From Lucinisca nassula (lineage: Eukaryota; Mollusca; Bivalvia; Lucinida; Lucinidae), in the NCBI GenBank assembly GCA_963580285.1, contig OY757020.1, positions 95,855,497-95,919,496 of the forward strand: a stretch of 64,000 bases of DNA, in the 5' to 3' direction. Position 1 is the stretch's first letter. The number at the start of each line of letters is the position of its first letter. The notes below the pieces were generated by a model. That model made no database searches. It was given only the letters and a program-made list of their open reading frames with translations, and was not told where the DNA came from. Below are positions 1-10,518 of the stretch, piece by piece. The translations under genes were made by a program, and so were the position numbers.

Positions 1-1085
1 CTTATTTTAATGGAGGCCTTGTAGTGCTGTTCAATTATTGTATGTACACTTATGATGTAGCTGTAAGTATGATAACTAAACACATTCAGGGGAAGATAAA
101 CTTTTAAACAGGTGTACGGTAATGACATGCAGAAAAGGTACTCCTCTAAATTGAGGTCTTTAAGTCTTTGTCCCTGACTTTTATCATCAGCTATCCAAGG
201 TAAATATTCACTGAACTATTCCCAACATTAAGTGCTTGAAGGATGGTCAAAGGGGATTTCTTTTAGAAATTTCAATATCTTTCTGAAATATAATATTTGT
301 TAGCGTTACGGAACTGACAAAAAATACAGGGACAAAACGTACAGCCTCAAATGAACGCTTGAAATTGTCTTATTGTACACATTGTTTCTAGATTTTATTA
401 CAGTTAAGTATCATTTGCTTAAAAAGTCCAAGTGGGTGACAGATAGGGTCATGCTATTGAAGTTCATTCTTGATAAATATCAAAGGTACCATACAGGGAC
501 ATGGCAAAAAGCAAGCCCCTGCCATCTCGGATGATCATTTTTGTAAATATATTCATATAAAATGTAAAACAATTTAATATGTTTAGACTCAGTTTTGATT
601 AATATTACATAGAAAATAAGTAGTGTGCATTAAAACGTAACTGGGTGTGTTTTAAGCTTCAAGGATTTACAGGGACATAAAACGCACATTTATTTTGGAA
701 TGACCCAGGCTCCAATATATTTCTTCAAGCCCCTAAGGGCGGGGGATTCTGAGACGATAAAGTGACCTTTTTTTTTTAACTTGAATGTTATTGTCGAAAC
801 ACTTCCTTGCGTTAACATGTCTATGCAATACAGTGTGATTGGTCACAATGATGAAAATTGTTTGAAGAAAAAAAATACAATAATTTTAGTGTAACAAGTA
901 CTTGTCACAAGACCTTGTCACAACTCCCCGAGTGGCCACTTTTAATACCTGGTGCCGGCCGGTAACTAAGGATACGTTATCCTTAGACTGACTTGAAAGG
1001 GCGATGATGCTTCTTAAATATTTGACTCTTCTCACCTCTGTTCTGTTAAAGATGAATAAAAGTTCTATAGTGGAAATTAGTTTTA
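1..1085. other. No recognisable gene or element
   Basis: AT-rich non-coding DNA. I found no convincing long open frame, tRNA-like boxes or terminal repeats. It is probably intergenic or intronic DNA with decayed repeats. Confidence 0.5.
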
Positions 1086-1215
1086 CCTTGGAAAGTGGGC
1101 GAAATGACTAGGGGACGAACGACCGGGGGGGGGGGCGAAACAACCAGGGAGGAAAAGTCTTGGGGGGCGAAACTACTAGGGGAGGAAATGGTTCGGGGGC
1201 GAAACGACTCGGATT
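1085..1215 (+). repeat. Degenerate GGGGCGAAACGAC tandem repeat
   Basis: Short irregular units built on GGGGCGAAACGAC recur several times, with a G run in the middle. The same motif in reverse orientation (GGTCGTTTCGCCC) recurs at 3410-3502. No coding role is visible. Confidence 0.7.
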
Positions 1216-1239
1216 CTTAATGCATTTTATCCCCAACCT

Positions 1240-2700
1240 CCAGGAATCAAATCATGCCTTCATATTTTTGATCATACAATTAAGCCAATACTTCTATATG
1301 GCTCTGAAATCTGGGGATGCCTTTCCTCTAGTAAAATAGAAACCAAATCTGATAATTATTTGTTAAGCATGTGTGATAGATTACCACAAGAAAAACTGCA
1401 TTTGAAGTTTTGCAAATATCTGCTTGGTGTTGGACCTAAGACCTCAACATTAGCAGTGAGAGGGGAAATAGGCCGTTTTCCTATGCTTTTAGAAATTTTA
1501 CCTAACATGTTCAAATATTTTGACCACATCAGAAAATCCAATAATATTCTCCTAAAGGAAGCATTGACTCTTTCTGAAAATCTTAGCTTATCAGGCACAG
1601 ATTCTTGGTTCAACTTCTTAAAAACGGTCTTGAAATATTTACATATTGACATAGATTTGTATGCATCCTCGGGTAAATATATATACAGACCAGTGTTAAG
1701 AGCTCTTTTGGTGAAATATAGAACAATTTGGAAAGAACGTATTAATTATACTCACAGCACCCACAATAAAGATCAGGGCAACAATCTCAGAACTTATAGT
1801 CTTTTTAAACAGCACTTTGAAATGGAAAAGTACCTTCTGTGGGGCAGTAAAAACCAAAGGAAAAACATTTGTAAATTCAGGGTTAGTAATCATCAATTAG
1901 AAATAGAACGAGGACGTTACAACAATATTTCTGTTTCGAAAAGATTGTGCAATTGTGCTGTGAAAATATAGAAGATGAGATACACTTCTTATTTCAGTGT
2001 CCTTCTTTATCAACGTATAGGAAGCCATTTTAAATGACATATACTCCCTATTTCCTAAAGTAAGTAACTTGCAAGATAAAGAAAAATTCATTTGGATTTT
2101 TAGTTGTGAAGACCAGAAAGTGTTTTGTATATTGGACAAAGTTTTGTCTGTGCTATTCGATGCAAGGCAAAAAATACTAGAGACTGTTGGTTTTAGTTGT
2201 GGCGTGTACTGTGCGGAGCAATTTCAGTTTGATATTAGTATTGCTATGGTCTGCAACATGCAGAGTAGCATGGTGGCTGTAGCTTTTGCTTGCCGCATGG
2301 TCTGGGACTCTTGTATATGCATATATATGTATACATGTGCATGTACGTTTATGTATGTGTATATATTTATATAAATATATCCTTTAGGGGAAGCGGAGGA
2401 TCAAATATATAATGTCAAATTAAAACAGGAGTCCAGGCGCATGGGGTGCCAATTTGCTGGTGTGCTACCTACTTAACATCGATTTTCTTGAACGGTCGGT
2501 CATAGTCGTTCATTTCCGTAATGTACGATTGTGTCCGATGCAACAATTTGTATGTGATTTTTTTTTTATTTTTTTTTTATTATTATTATTATTGTTGTTA
2601 TTATTATTATTTTCTTTCATGCTTCTGCCTTTTATGGGCGCATTTCATGTATGTTATGTATGTGATTTGCAAATAAAGTTTCGTATTCGTATTCGAGCCG
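1240..2700 (+). pseudogene. 5'-truncated non-LTR retrotransposon, 3' part of the RT ORF
   Basis: The frame opens around 1240 with the post-palm motif IKPILLYGSEIW, seen downstream of the reverse transcriptase palm in many LINEs. It runs on as LHLKFCKYLLGVGPKTSTLA and GEIGRFPM, typical of LINE ORF2 C-terminal regions. Near 1965 the frame shifts. The continuing frame reads IEDEIHFLFQCPS, a zinc-knuckle-like LINE ending, and a further piece lies at 2069-2190. The RT core and endonuclease are missing, so this is a dead 5'-truncated copy. The 3' end carries AATAAA near 2671 followed by TTCGTA repeats, which look like a microsatellite tail rather than poly(A). Clade uncertain. Confidence 0.75.
2558..2612 (+). 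repeat. T-rich / ATT microsatellite
   Basis: A poly-T stretch followed by ATT/GTT trinucleotide repeats inside the 3' untranslated part of the LINE fragment. Confidence 0.9.
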
Positions 2701-2995
2701 TCCATACCGGATTTTATAAAGAACAGTTTTTCGTTTTTTGTTGGGCATAAGCGGTCAAATGCATGGAAAGCGAGCCTGATTCTGAAGCTTTGGGGAAAGA
2801 AACATTCTAGAACTTGTGTTTGCATGTTTAAACAGTCAGTTCCTTTAGTGTACCACATTCCTGAAAGATTCGCAATTTAATCTCACTGAAAAGTTTTGTT
2901 AGTCCTTGAACAAATCAAAGTTATGCAACTGAACAATGTCAGAGCACAGTACAACCCGCCGGCTGACCGGTTTCTGATCAAATCGTACCAAAGTC

Positions 2996-3256
2996 AACTC
3001 GTAACTTAGTGGTTAGTGCGCTTGACTCTCATGCTAGTGGTCCCAGGTTCGATGCCTGGCAGCAGCGATAAAATTTCGGTGTCCGAACACGCTCATCGGC
3101 ATCATTTGCAGGGATGAATGTCATAAAGTGCAGGTCCTTCAGCAGCCCTTCAGCTAAATTTACCTCTTTGGTTAGAGCTAGGGACTAACTTCCCACATCA
3201 CAGGTCCTGGTGTATGAATGTCATTTGACGTGTCACCAGTAACAATTCTGATTCTG
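2996..3256 (+). mobile_element. tRNA-derived SINE with a LINE-derived 3' tail
   Basis: The head at about 2996-3066 has a pol III A box (TAGTGGTTAGTGCG) and a B box (GGTTCGATGCC) at tRNA-like spacing. A body of about 85 bp follows. The last 106 bp (3151-3256) are nearly identical to the 3' end of the LINE at 7416-7522. I see one mismatch (T/C in the GAATGTCATT region), and both end in TTCTGA repeats. This is the layout of a SINE that borrows the 3' recognition sequence of a stringent-type LINE. It abuts a copy of another repeat at 3257. Confidence 0.85.
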
Positions 3257-3405
3257 AGCCCCCGCCCATGGGGCTTGAAGAAATAAATGGCTGCATGATG
3301 CTTCCACCCAGAGCTGAAACCGACCGCACACAAGTACTGGTAAACAGCTTAAAGGATCTAAGCCTGCCCAGGTAAAGCGGTGCGAGTCGAACCATCCATG
3401 CTTAT
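3257..3405 (+). repeat. R290 interspersed repeat, partial copy
   Basis: This is the first half of a family of about 290 bp found at least 13 times in this window on both strands. In + orientation family members start with GCCCCCGCCCAT...GGGGCTTGAAGAAAT and full copies end in CAAACAAACAAA. I see no protein and no clear A/B box. The tail suggests retroposition. This copy lacks its 3' half. Confidence 0.75.
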
Positions 3406-3409
3406 AAAC

Positions 3410-3502
3410 GGTCACAGGTCGTTTGCCCATGGGTTGTTTCGCCCTGGGTTGTTTCACCAGTGGGTCGTTTCGCCCTGATTTGGTGGGTCGTTTTGCCCCA
3501 AT
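3410..3502 (-). repeat. GGTCGTTTCGCCC tandem repeat, inverted relative to 1085-1215
   Basis: Four or five irregular copies of GGTCGTTTCGCCC with spacers of about 10 bp. It is the reverse complement of the motif at 1085-1215. Confidence 0.7.
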
Positions 3503-3829
3503 TTTTTTTTTCAAGCGCTTTAGATTGAGGTTAGATATGTCTTGATATAGGAGCTTTTTTCGTGACGTACTTCCGGTTCTAAAAATAGAACAGGAAAAGC
3601 CCTGGCCATCAACTGTCTTATTGCTTCAAGGCAGTGGGACAGATAAAATGTTAATTACAGCGTAAAACAGTGAAATTATTTCAAACTTTTGACGAATTCT
3701 AATGTAAGATAATGAGAGAAAAACTGATATGCTGCCAGGTGTGAAATTTCGCATTAGGAAAACATGCCTATACAAATACATTTTCAATTTTTCGGCCAAA
3801 AAATGGAAATTTTAAGATGAAAAATTGCG

Positions 3830-4020
3830 ATAATTTTCTTATTTTTGCTCAAAACATAGATTGTGGGGACTCGATAGAACCGCCTCTATGGAATACCCAC
3901 AATCTACCTTTTTGAGCAGAAATAATAAAAAAATAATGTTTACCCCTGTAAACCCAAGTTTTACTATATAAAAGTGGGGTTTTAGAGGGTCAAATTCGCA
4001 TAGGCGTGTTTTCATGATGG
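3830..4020. repeat. Foldback repeat of the GTGGGTACTCATT family
   Basis: A T-rich flank with TTTTCTTATTTTTGCTC leads into an inverted repeat around ATAGATTGTGGGGACTC and its complement GAATACCCACAATCTA. The second part carries CCCCTGTAAACCC. Related copies lie near 9126, 9480, 26950, 40530, 61480 and 63345. Confidence 0.65.
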
Positions 4021-4037
4021 CAAATCCCAACAGTGTC

Positions 4038-4072
4038 CCCTCTCTCTCTTTCTCTCTCTCTCTCTTTCTGTC
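4038..4072 (+). repeat. CT microsatellite
   Basis: A CT-rich simple repeat just upstream of the CR1/L2-like LINE frame. Confidence 0.9.
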
Positions 4073-4102
4073 ATGGCCTACATGTTGCCCTCTCTAATCT
4101 AA

Positions 4103-7100
4103 AGTAGTCAATTGTTAGAAATTGAATCTAGAGCAGGGGTGTAAAATTTCCTTAAAACATACTTGCCCTTATGATCCAAATTTTTTATTTAATGCTAAAA
4201 ATGAAGAAAAAGTGAAGAAAGTTTAGAAAATCTCACTCGCCCTGCTTTAAAATTTACTCGCAAATGCGAGCGGGCGAGTGGAATTTTACACCCCTGTAGA
4301 GCTGGAACTTGGTATTGCAAAGACTGCAAAGCTGACTGTGGTCTTTGCAGTGGTGCTGTCCTTAATGGCCACAAAGCCGTTCAGTGTGATCAATGTGAAA
4401 TGTGGATACACACTGACTGCTCCTTCATTTCAGATGCAGAATATGGCACATTGTTAAATTCAAGCTGCCACTGGATATGTCCAAAATGTGAGGTCTGTAA
4501 CTTTTCAGACTCCTTCTTTGATGAATATGTAGAATTGAGTAAGCCAAACAGGTTTGAACCTCTGTCAGAGGATAAGAGAGGCAAATCTTCGACGGCTGAT
4601 GAAACTAAGTCAAATTTTGTGAAAGGTTTGAAACTTTGCAGTATTAACATAAATGGAATTAGAGGTAAAATTCTTGAACTTTTAGCTTTCCTCGATACAT
4701 CTCAACCTCATATTGTTGCTATTCAGGAAACAAAGATTGACAGTTCAATTACTACATCTGAGCTTTTCCCTGAAAATTGTCAGTACTGTGTGTACAGAAA
4801 AGATAGGAACTCTCATGGCGGTGGGGTGATGTTGCTCATTCATAGAGACATCCCTCACATGCCGTTCATGGAACTTGAAAATGACACCGAATCGGTCTGG
4901 GTTAAGATTTTTGCAAATAAAACTTCCCACTTCGTAGCAAGTTGATATTGACCTCCAAATGGTACAATCGAAAACTTCCAGTTGTTTAAAGACCAACTGG
5001 ATTGCATTAAATTGCAGCATAAGGGTAAAAAACTCCCGGCTGTACATGTTCTAGGTGACCTCAACTTCAGAGACATTGCTTGGCCCGACAGGCTCAGCAA
5101 ACAAGGCACAATGCTGAGTCAGTCGGAAGGACAAATATTAATTGACATTATGAACGATCATGGTCTTGAACAAATTGTTAACTTCCCCACTCGTGATAAG
5201 AACACATTGGATCTGATCCTTACGACTTTGCCAGGACAATTCAAAGACATTCATTCCCCAGATAAACTAAGTGACCACGATGTTGTCTCCGGATATTTAA
5301 AAATTCACATCCCACCAATAAAGAAACCTCGGAGGAAGGTGTACTCATATCAGAAAGGTGACTATGAAACTATGAGGAAGGATGCACTCAGATTTGCAAA
5401 GGAGAATTACTTTAATGGTCATTCAGATGCTCGGTCTGTACAGGAGAATTTTGATTTGATTACTTCTTTCATTCATACTTCGGCCGAAAATCATATCCCC
5501 TCAAAAACTAGTAGGTCTGTATCTTCTATTCCCTGGATCACTCCAGAGATAAGAAGGAAAATTCGCAGAAGGAATAAGATTCATGCAAAGGCAAAAATGA
5601 CGGGAAGTGGTAAACTCCCAACAAAATTTGAAAACTTGAGACGTGAAATCAAGACTGATATAAAAAATCAGCATGATTTGTATGTGAATAACTTGGTAGG
5701 TGATGTAAAGGCAAATCCCAGAGACTTCTACAGATATATTAATAGCCAGAAGAAAGACAGGCAAGGTATCCCGCCCCTTAATAAAAGAGGAGGGGACGGG
5801 GTTGCTGAATCAGACTCTGAAAGGGCAGAGGAACTAGTTGGTCAATTCAATGATGCGTTTAATAAAACTGAGTTCACGGAGGTGCCATTGACTGGAAGAA
5901 CGGCCCCATTCATGAATAATATTGTTGTGACAGCTGCAGGAGTGATCAAATTACTTCAAGGCTTAAACCCCAGTAAGGCCTTAGGACCTGATGAGCTTCA
6001 TCCTAGAGTCCTGAAGGAACTAGCAAATGAGTTGGGTCCAGTTTTTGCACACTTGTTTCAACAGTCTCTTGATACGGGTGAAATCCCCAAAGAATGACTC
6101 TTAGCAAACATCTGTCCACTCTTCAAAAAAGGAGATAGGGCTCTTGCCCGTAATTATCGCCCTGTGTCTCTGACTTGTGTTCTGTGTAAATTGCTGGAAC
6201 ATATAGTCTGCTCGAACATCATGGCCCACTTGGACGAACATAAACTTTTGTCAGACAGACAACATGCATTTAGGAAAAGGCACAGTTGTGAAACTCAGCT
6301 AAGCACAGTTATTAATGACTGGGCAAAAATCTTGGACAAAGGGGGACAGGTGGACACATTTATTCTGGACTTCGAGAAGGCTTTTGACACCCCTCCTCAT
6401 GAACTACTTAAATCTAAGTTATTTGGTTATGGAATTGGGGGAAGGACCCTCAAATGGATAGATTCCTTTCTTTGCTACAGAAAAGAACGGGTTGTTGTTA
6501 ATGGTGAAGCCTCGGAGTGGGCTCCAGTTTTGTCTGGAGTCCCGCAAGGGACCGTTCTTGGTCCACTTTTGTTCTCCCTGTACATCAATGATATTTCCAC
6601 TGACATTGACTCAGAAATAAGACTGTTCACAGATGACTGTGTTTGTTACCTGGAAATTAGAGATACAGATGACTCATTGAAACTTCAGGCTGACATACAT
6701 GTAGATAGATTAGGATGTTGGGCACGTAAATGGGGCATGATGTTTCAGCCAGTTAAATGCAATATTATGCAGATAACTAGGAAGAGATCTAATAAAGTTG
6801 AGGCTTCTTACACCTTAGAGGGAACGGTCCTCGAGAATGTGGACTCCATTAAATACCTTGGAGTGACAATCTCACACAACTTGAGATGGAATACTCATAT
6901 TAGCAACATGTGTACTAAGGCAAATAGAAAGCTTGGTTTCCTGAGGAGAAATCTTCATCAGTGCCCTCAGGATGTAAAAGAGGCAGCATATAAAGGTCTT
7001 GTTCGCCCAATCTTGGAATATGGTAGTTGTATCTGGGACCCCAGTGGAGTGGTCCTTAAAGATGAAATTGAGAAAGTTCAGAATAGAGCTGCTAGATTTG

Positions 7101-7530
7101 TAACAGGCAATTACTGCTTTGAAACTTGGAGCATGACTGGAATACTTGGAAAATTAAAATGGGAGTCTCTCAAGAAAAGGAGAAAAGACAGTAGGCTAGT
7201 CCTTTTATACAAAGGTCTAAAGGGTGCTGCCAGCATTCCAACAGATGACCTTGTTCCCCCAGCTAGACAGCTTAGAAATCACCATTCGTTGGCGTTTCAG
7301 ACCCTTGATGCAAGAACTGACATTTATAAAGAGTCGTTCTTCCCCAGAACCATTAGAGATTGGAATGCCCTTCCTGATTCGATTATTTTGACAGCTGAAG
7401 GTGCTGATGATTGTGCAGCTAAATTTACCTCTTTGGTTAGAGCTAGGGACTAACTTCCCACATCACAGGTCCTGGTGTATGAATGCCATTTGACGTGTCA
7501 CCAGTAACAATTCTGATTCTGATTCTCTCT
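4103..7530 (+). pseudogene. CR1/L2-like LINE (PHD finger, endonuclease, RT), nearly intact but inactivated
   Basis: One frame runs from about 4302 to 7453. It begins with a PHD-type zinc finger (CKDCKADCGLC, then CDQCEMWIHTDC). An APE-like endonuclease follows (INGIRG, QETKID, GDLNFRD, SDHDVV). The reverse transcriptase comes next (YRPVSLTCVLCKLLE, DFEKAFD, SGVPQGTVLGPLL, LFTDDC). FTDD replaces the usual FADD. There is no RNase H. Only three TGA stops break the frame, at 4943-4945, 4949-4951 and 6095-6097. Each is one transition from Trp or Arg. The N-terminal part is split by a 163-bp MITE at 4134-4296, and the frame extends upstream of it to a TAA at 4100. The 3' end has TTCTGA repeats. Clade is inferred from motifs only. 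Confidence 0.85.
4134..4296. mobile_element. hAT-like MITE inserted in the LINE
   Basis: Terminal inverted repeats CAGGGGTGTAAAATT and AATTTTACACCCCTG bound 163 bp of AT-rich non-coding DNA. The direct repeat TAGAG flanks it at 4129-4133 and 4297-4301. CAGGGGTG ends are typical of hAT elements, though hAT usually makes 8-bp duplications, so the 5-bp duplication is odd. Confidence 0.8.
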
Positions 7531-7879
7531 CTCTCTTAGCGTACCAGCATTTAGCGAGCGTAGGTAAATGTAAATTACAGTTTGTCGTTAAATAACTCAT
7601 GTCTGACATGTAACGTGTCAACGTCGTTTCTACAGCAAACCAACATCAAAGCGATGCATTGAATTTGACTTTGCAATGTCGATGAAACGTCAGAACGTTG
7701 CGTTAGCAATAATACGGCGCTTAATAAAATGTCATTTGCCCAATGCTCGGACCCATTAAGACTCAGTGGGACTGGAACATTAAATTCAAAACAAACATAG
7801 AACACCCTTTCAGTGCATGATGAAACACTAATTCGCAAGTGAAAGATTTTACAGTAAAATATGGTAGATTTCTTCAACC

Positions 7880-8012
7880 TTCCAAGCCCTTACATTTACC
7901 CATTTGGTACCGGAAACCCCAAAAGAGGTAAGTGACAAACTGTGCAGGCCCAGATCAGATGCAGCAGAACGCGGCGTCTGATCAGGGCCTACACTATTTG
8001 CCATTTTCGAAA
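7880..8012 (-). mobile_element. TTAA palindromic MITE, partial
   Basis: The CCCATTTGGTACCGG end and the palindromic core (GCAGGCCCAGATCAGATGC ... GCGTCTGATCAGGGCC) match the family seen in full at 49598-49834. The other end is missing. Confidence 0.7.
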
Positions 8013-8033
8013 TAAATGTTGATGGTTGGTTGG

Positions 8034-8206
8034 CTGGTTGATTCGAGGTTTAACGTCCCTGTCAACACTGTAAAGGTCATTTTGGAGATGTTGCTTCCAT
8101 TTCTGTGGGACTTTTACCCGACATTGAGATAAAATGACATCTCAAGCCCTGACGCCAGGGTTTATTAGCATGGACGGTCCACCTCGCACCGCGGTTTGAA
8201 GAAAAA
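8034..8206 (-). repeat. R290 interspersed repeat, partial
   Basis: Reverse-oriented copy reading GATTCGAGGTTTAACGTCCC, TTTGGAGATGTTGC, ACCCGACATTGAGATAAAAT. The distal half is lost. Confidence 0.75.
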
Positions 8207-8293
8207 AACCCTGGAATCTTCAATTTATCAAAATTGCACATATACATGTAGACAGATCGCTGGACATTTTTACCTGCACTTCTAGACTTTCTC

Positions 8294-8312
8294 AAGAGAG
8301 AGAGAGAGAGAG
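8294..8312 (+). repeat. GA microsatellite
   Basis: Run of GA dinucleotides. Confidence 0.9.
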
Positions 8313-8642
8313 ATCAAAGTTCTGTCCGTATGTGATAGCTATACTTGGATATATGTTGCGAATAAAACGAAAAGTTACGTAAAAACTTATTTTGTAAGTA
8401 AGCTTTCGTGAATGGGTTCGTGAATAACGGCATCTCAAGCCATTGACATGGGTCATTCACGAAGAGATTTTGTACAATTAAAAACGGATCCAGGTTAAAT
8501 GAATTTCAATAATAAATGCAAAATATCATTCTTTCCTTCTCAAGGAATTATTTCGATGTAAACGGGTATATTTCCTTTCAAAATGTCTGAATATTGTTAG
8601 CATTTTAAGTTCCGCCAATACATTTGAATAGCGATGGTCGTT

Positions 8643-8728
8643 TCAATAGGACTACTCCGGAAATCTATCTCCAGTAGCAACCAGTATGTTTATTCACGTG
8701 ACCTAGGGACAAGCCTTTCAAACTGGCT
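8643..8728 (+). repeat. Arm 1 of a distant inverted repeat
   Basis: This sequence (TCCGGAAATCT, AGTAGCAACCAG, CACGTGACCTAGGGACAAGC) reappears in reverse complement at 16252-16330 with moderate divergence. The two arms bracket the complete I/Nimb-like LINE. They may be ends of an older element or two chance copies of one repeat. Confidence 0.55.
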
Positions 8729-9119
8729 TGCTTATCAGCATGTGTTTGCTATAAACATTAGGCATAGAAAGTGATTCATATCAGTATTAATGTCTAATTA
8801 ATGTTTATTTTAGATCAATTTGTGGTTAAATAATATAATTTGCTGCTCTGAAAATTAGAGTTATAAATATAGTTATTATTTTGGTGGGTTGAAAAAAATT
8901 AATACTGAAACAGCGACCTCAGATTTTATCTATAGTAGTGTTGTCAAAGAGCTTCAAGAGTTTTTTAAACAATGGGGAGTGTCAGTCTGGCAACACCTAG
9001 TGGGAAAATAAATCTTAATATATAAAAATAAAAATAAAGATCAGTCAGGAACAGATACAATCAGATCCCAAGCTCTACCTTAGTACCAAACGGGAAAGAA
9101 CAGAAAAGAGGGGATATCC

Positions 9120-9700
9120 ACATGTTATTTTTCTTATTTTTGCACAAAAAAAATATTGTGGATACTCATTAGAAGCGCCCCACCTAGGGGTATCTAATAA
9201 GTACCCACAACATATATATTTTTCGCGTAGAAATAAGAAAAAATATCAGTAACTTTCTCATGAAAAATACAAAAAAAAAACTTATCTTGAGCTATGAATG
9301 GGGAACAGAAAACAGCAATAAAGGTGTTGAAAAAATATTCAGTGATAATAATGATAACAATTAGCAAGCAGTAGTCTGAAAATCAATATTTGTGTTTCAA
9401 GTTGAATTATTGGTTAATATGAGAGCAAAATTATAATTAAAACAATTAAATCATCATGTTAAAAAAATTCTGTAATGAACACCCCAATAAACCCCACTTT
9501 ATATAGGGAAAACCAGGGTTTACAGGGGGAACACATTACTTTCCTTATTTCTGCTCCAAGACATAGGTTGTGGCTACTCGTTAAAGACATCTCATTGAGA
9601 CATTGTTAATGATCACCCAGAATCTATGTTCGGGACAAAGATAAGGAAAAAGTATCATAGATTTTTATCAGAAAAGTAACCCATTTGGAGACATGGAAGT
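9120..9700. repeat. Two foldback repeats of the GTGGGTACTCATT family
   Basis: Copy one (about 9126-9260) has ATTGTGGATACTCATTAGAA and an inverted arm GTACCCACAACATAT. Copy two (about 9480-9690) starts with ACCCCAATAAACCCCACTTT and has CAAGACATAGGTTGTGG. Both are flanked by TTCTTATTTTTGC-like tracts. No coding capacity. Confidence 0.65.
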
Positions 9701-9756
9701 ATGCAAACGGATGAGTTACCGTAATGTTGTAGCCCCATTTTAAGATTTTTTAAATA

Positions 9757-10005
9757 GATTGGGCTGCATGGTGCTTCCACACAGAGCTGAAACTGACCAC
9801 AAATGAGTACTGGTAAACCGCTTAGAAAGACTATACCTGCCCAGGCAAAGTGGTGTGAGTCAGACCGCCCAATGCATATAACATTTTGGTTTCATTAGGT
9901 GGCATGGCTTGAGATGTCATTTCATCTCAATGTTGGAAGCAGCGTCTCCATAATGACCTAAATAATGTTGACGGGGTCGTTAAACCTCAATTCAAACAAA
10001 CAAAT
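9757..10005 (+). repeat. R290 interspersed repeat
   Basis: Starts at GGGCTGCATGGTGCTTCC and ends at a CAAACAAACAAA tail. It lacks the GC-rich start of the family. Confidence 0.75.
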
Positions 10006-10518
10006 ACTTTTAAGTATCGATGGTAGTTTTGACTCTGAGCTTAATGCAAAGTAAAAAAGTGTCACTTGTGGATACGTCGAAGAGGACTCAGTCCTCAAAT
10101 CAGTGACACTCCCCTTCTGTGCCCTAATGAAGAAAATTTATGCATAGATATCTGTAGGCATTGATTCTATTGACATTAAGTTGTAGGCACTTTTCTAGGC
10201 TTTTTGTGAGTTTTGGAAATGGCACAAAGTCAACTTTTTCCATGTGTGGCCTGTCTGTATATCTGCTGTCACTATTACACTGTCTCCAAGAACATTTTTG
10301 TTGACATTTTGATATAACATGAAAAAAAAAATTGTGAAAAGCATAGAACTGATTCCATGTAAACTCACTGATTTCTATACAAATACACAGATTTTATGTT
10401 GTTGTTGTTGTATATCTATAAGGCATTTTTTCGCTGCCTATAAACTCATGGTACTTAAGTAAGTCACTTGTGCATTTCCCTATGTGAAAAACACATGATG
10501 CTCATAATACAATGACCT

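Noticed and set aside
2996..3066. Possible tRNA gene
   Set aside because: A and B boxes are present, but acceptor pairing is poor and a SINE body follows. The same holds at 17396, 51543, 57029, 62589 and 62943.
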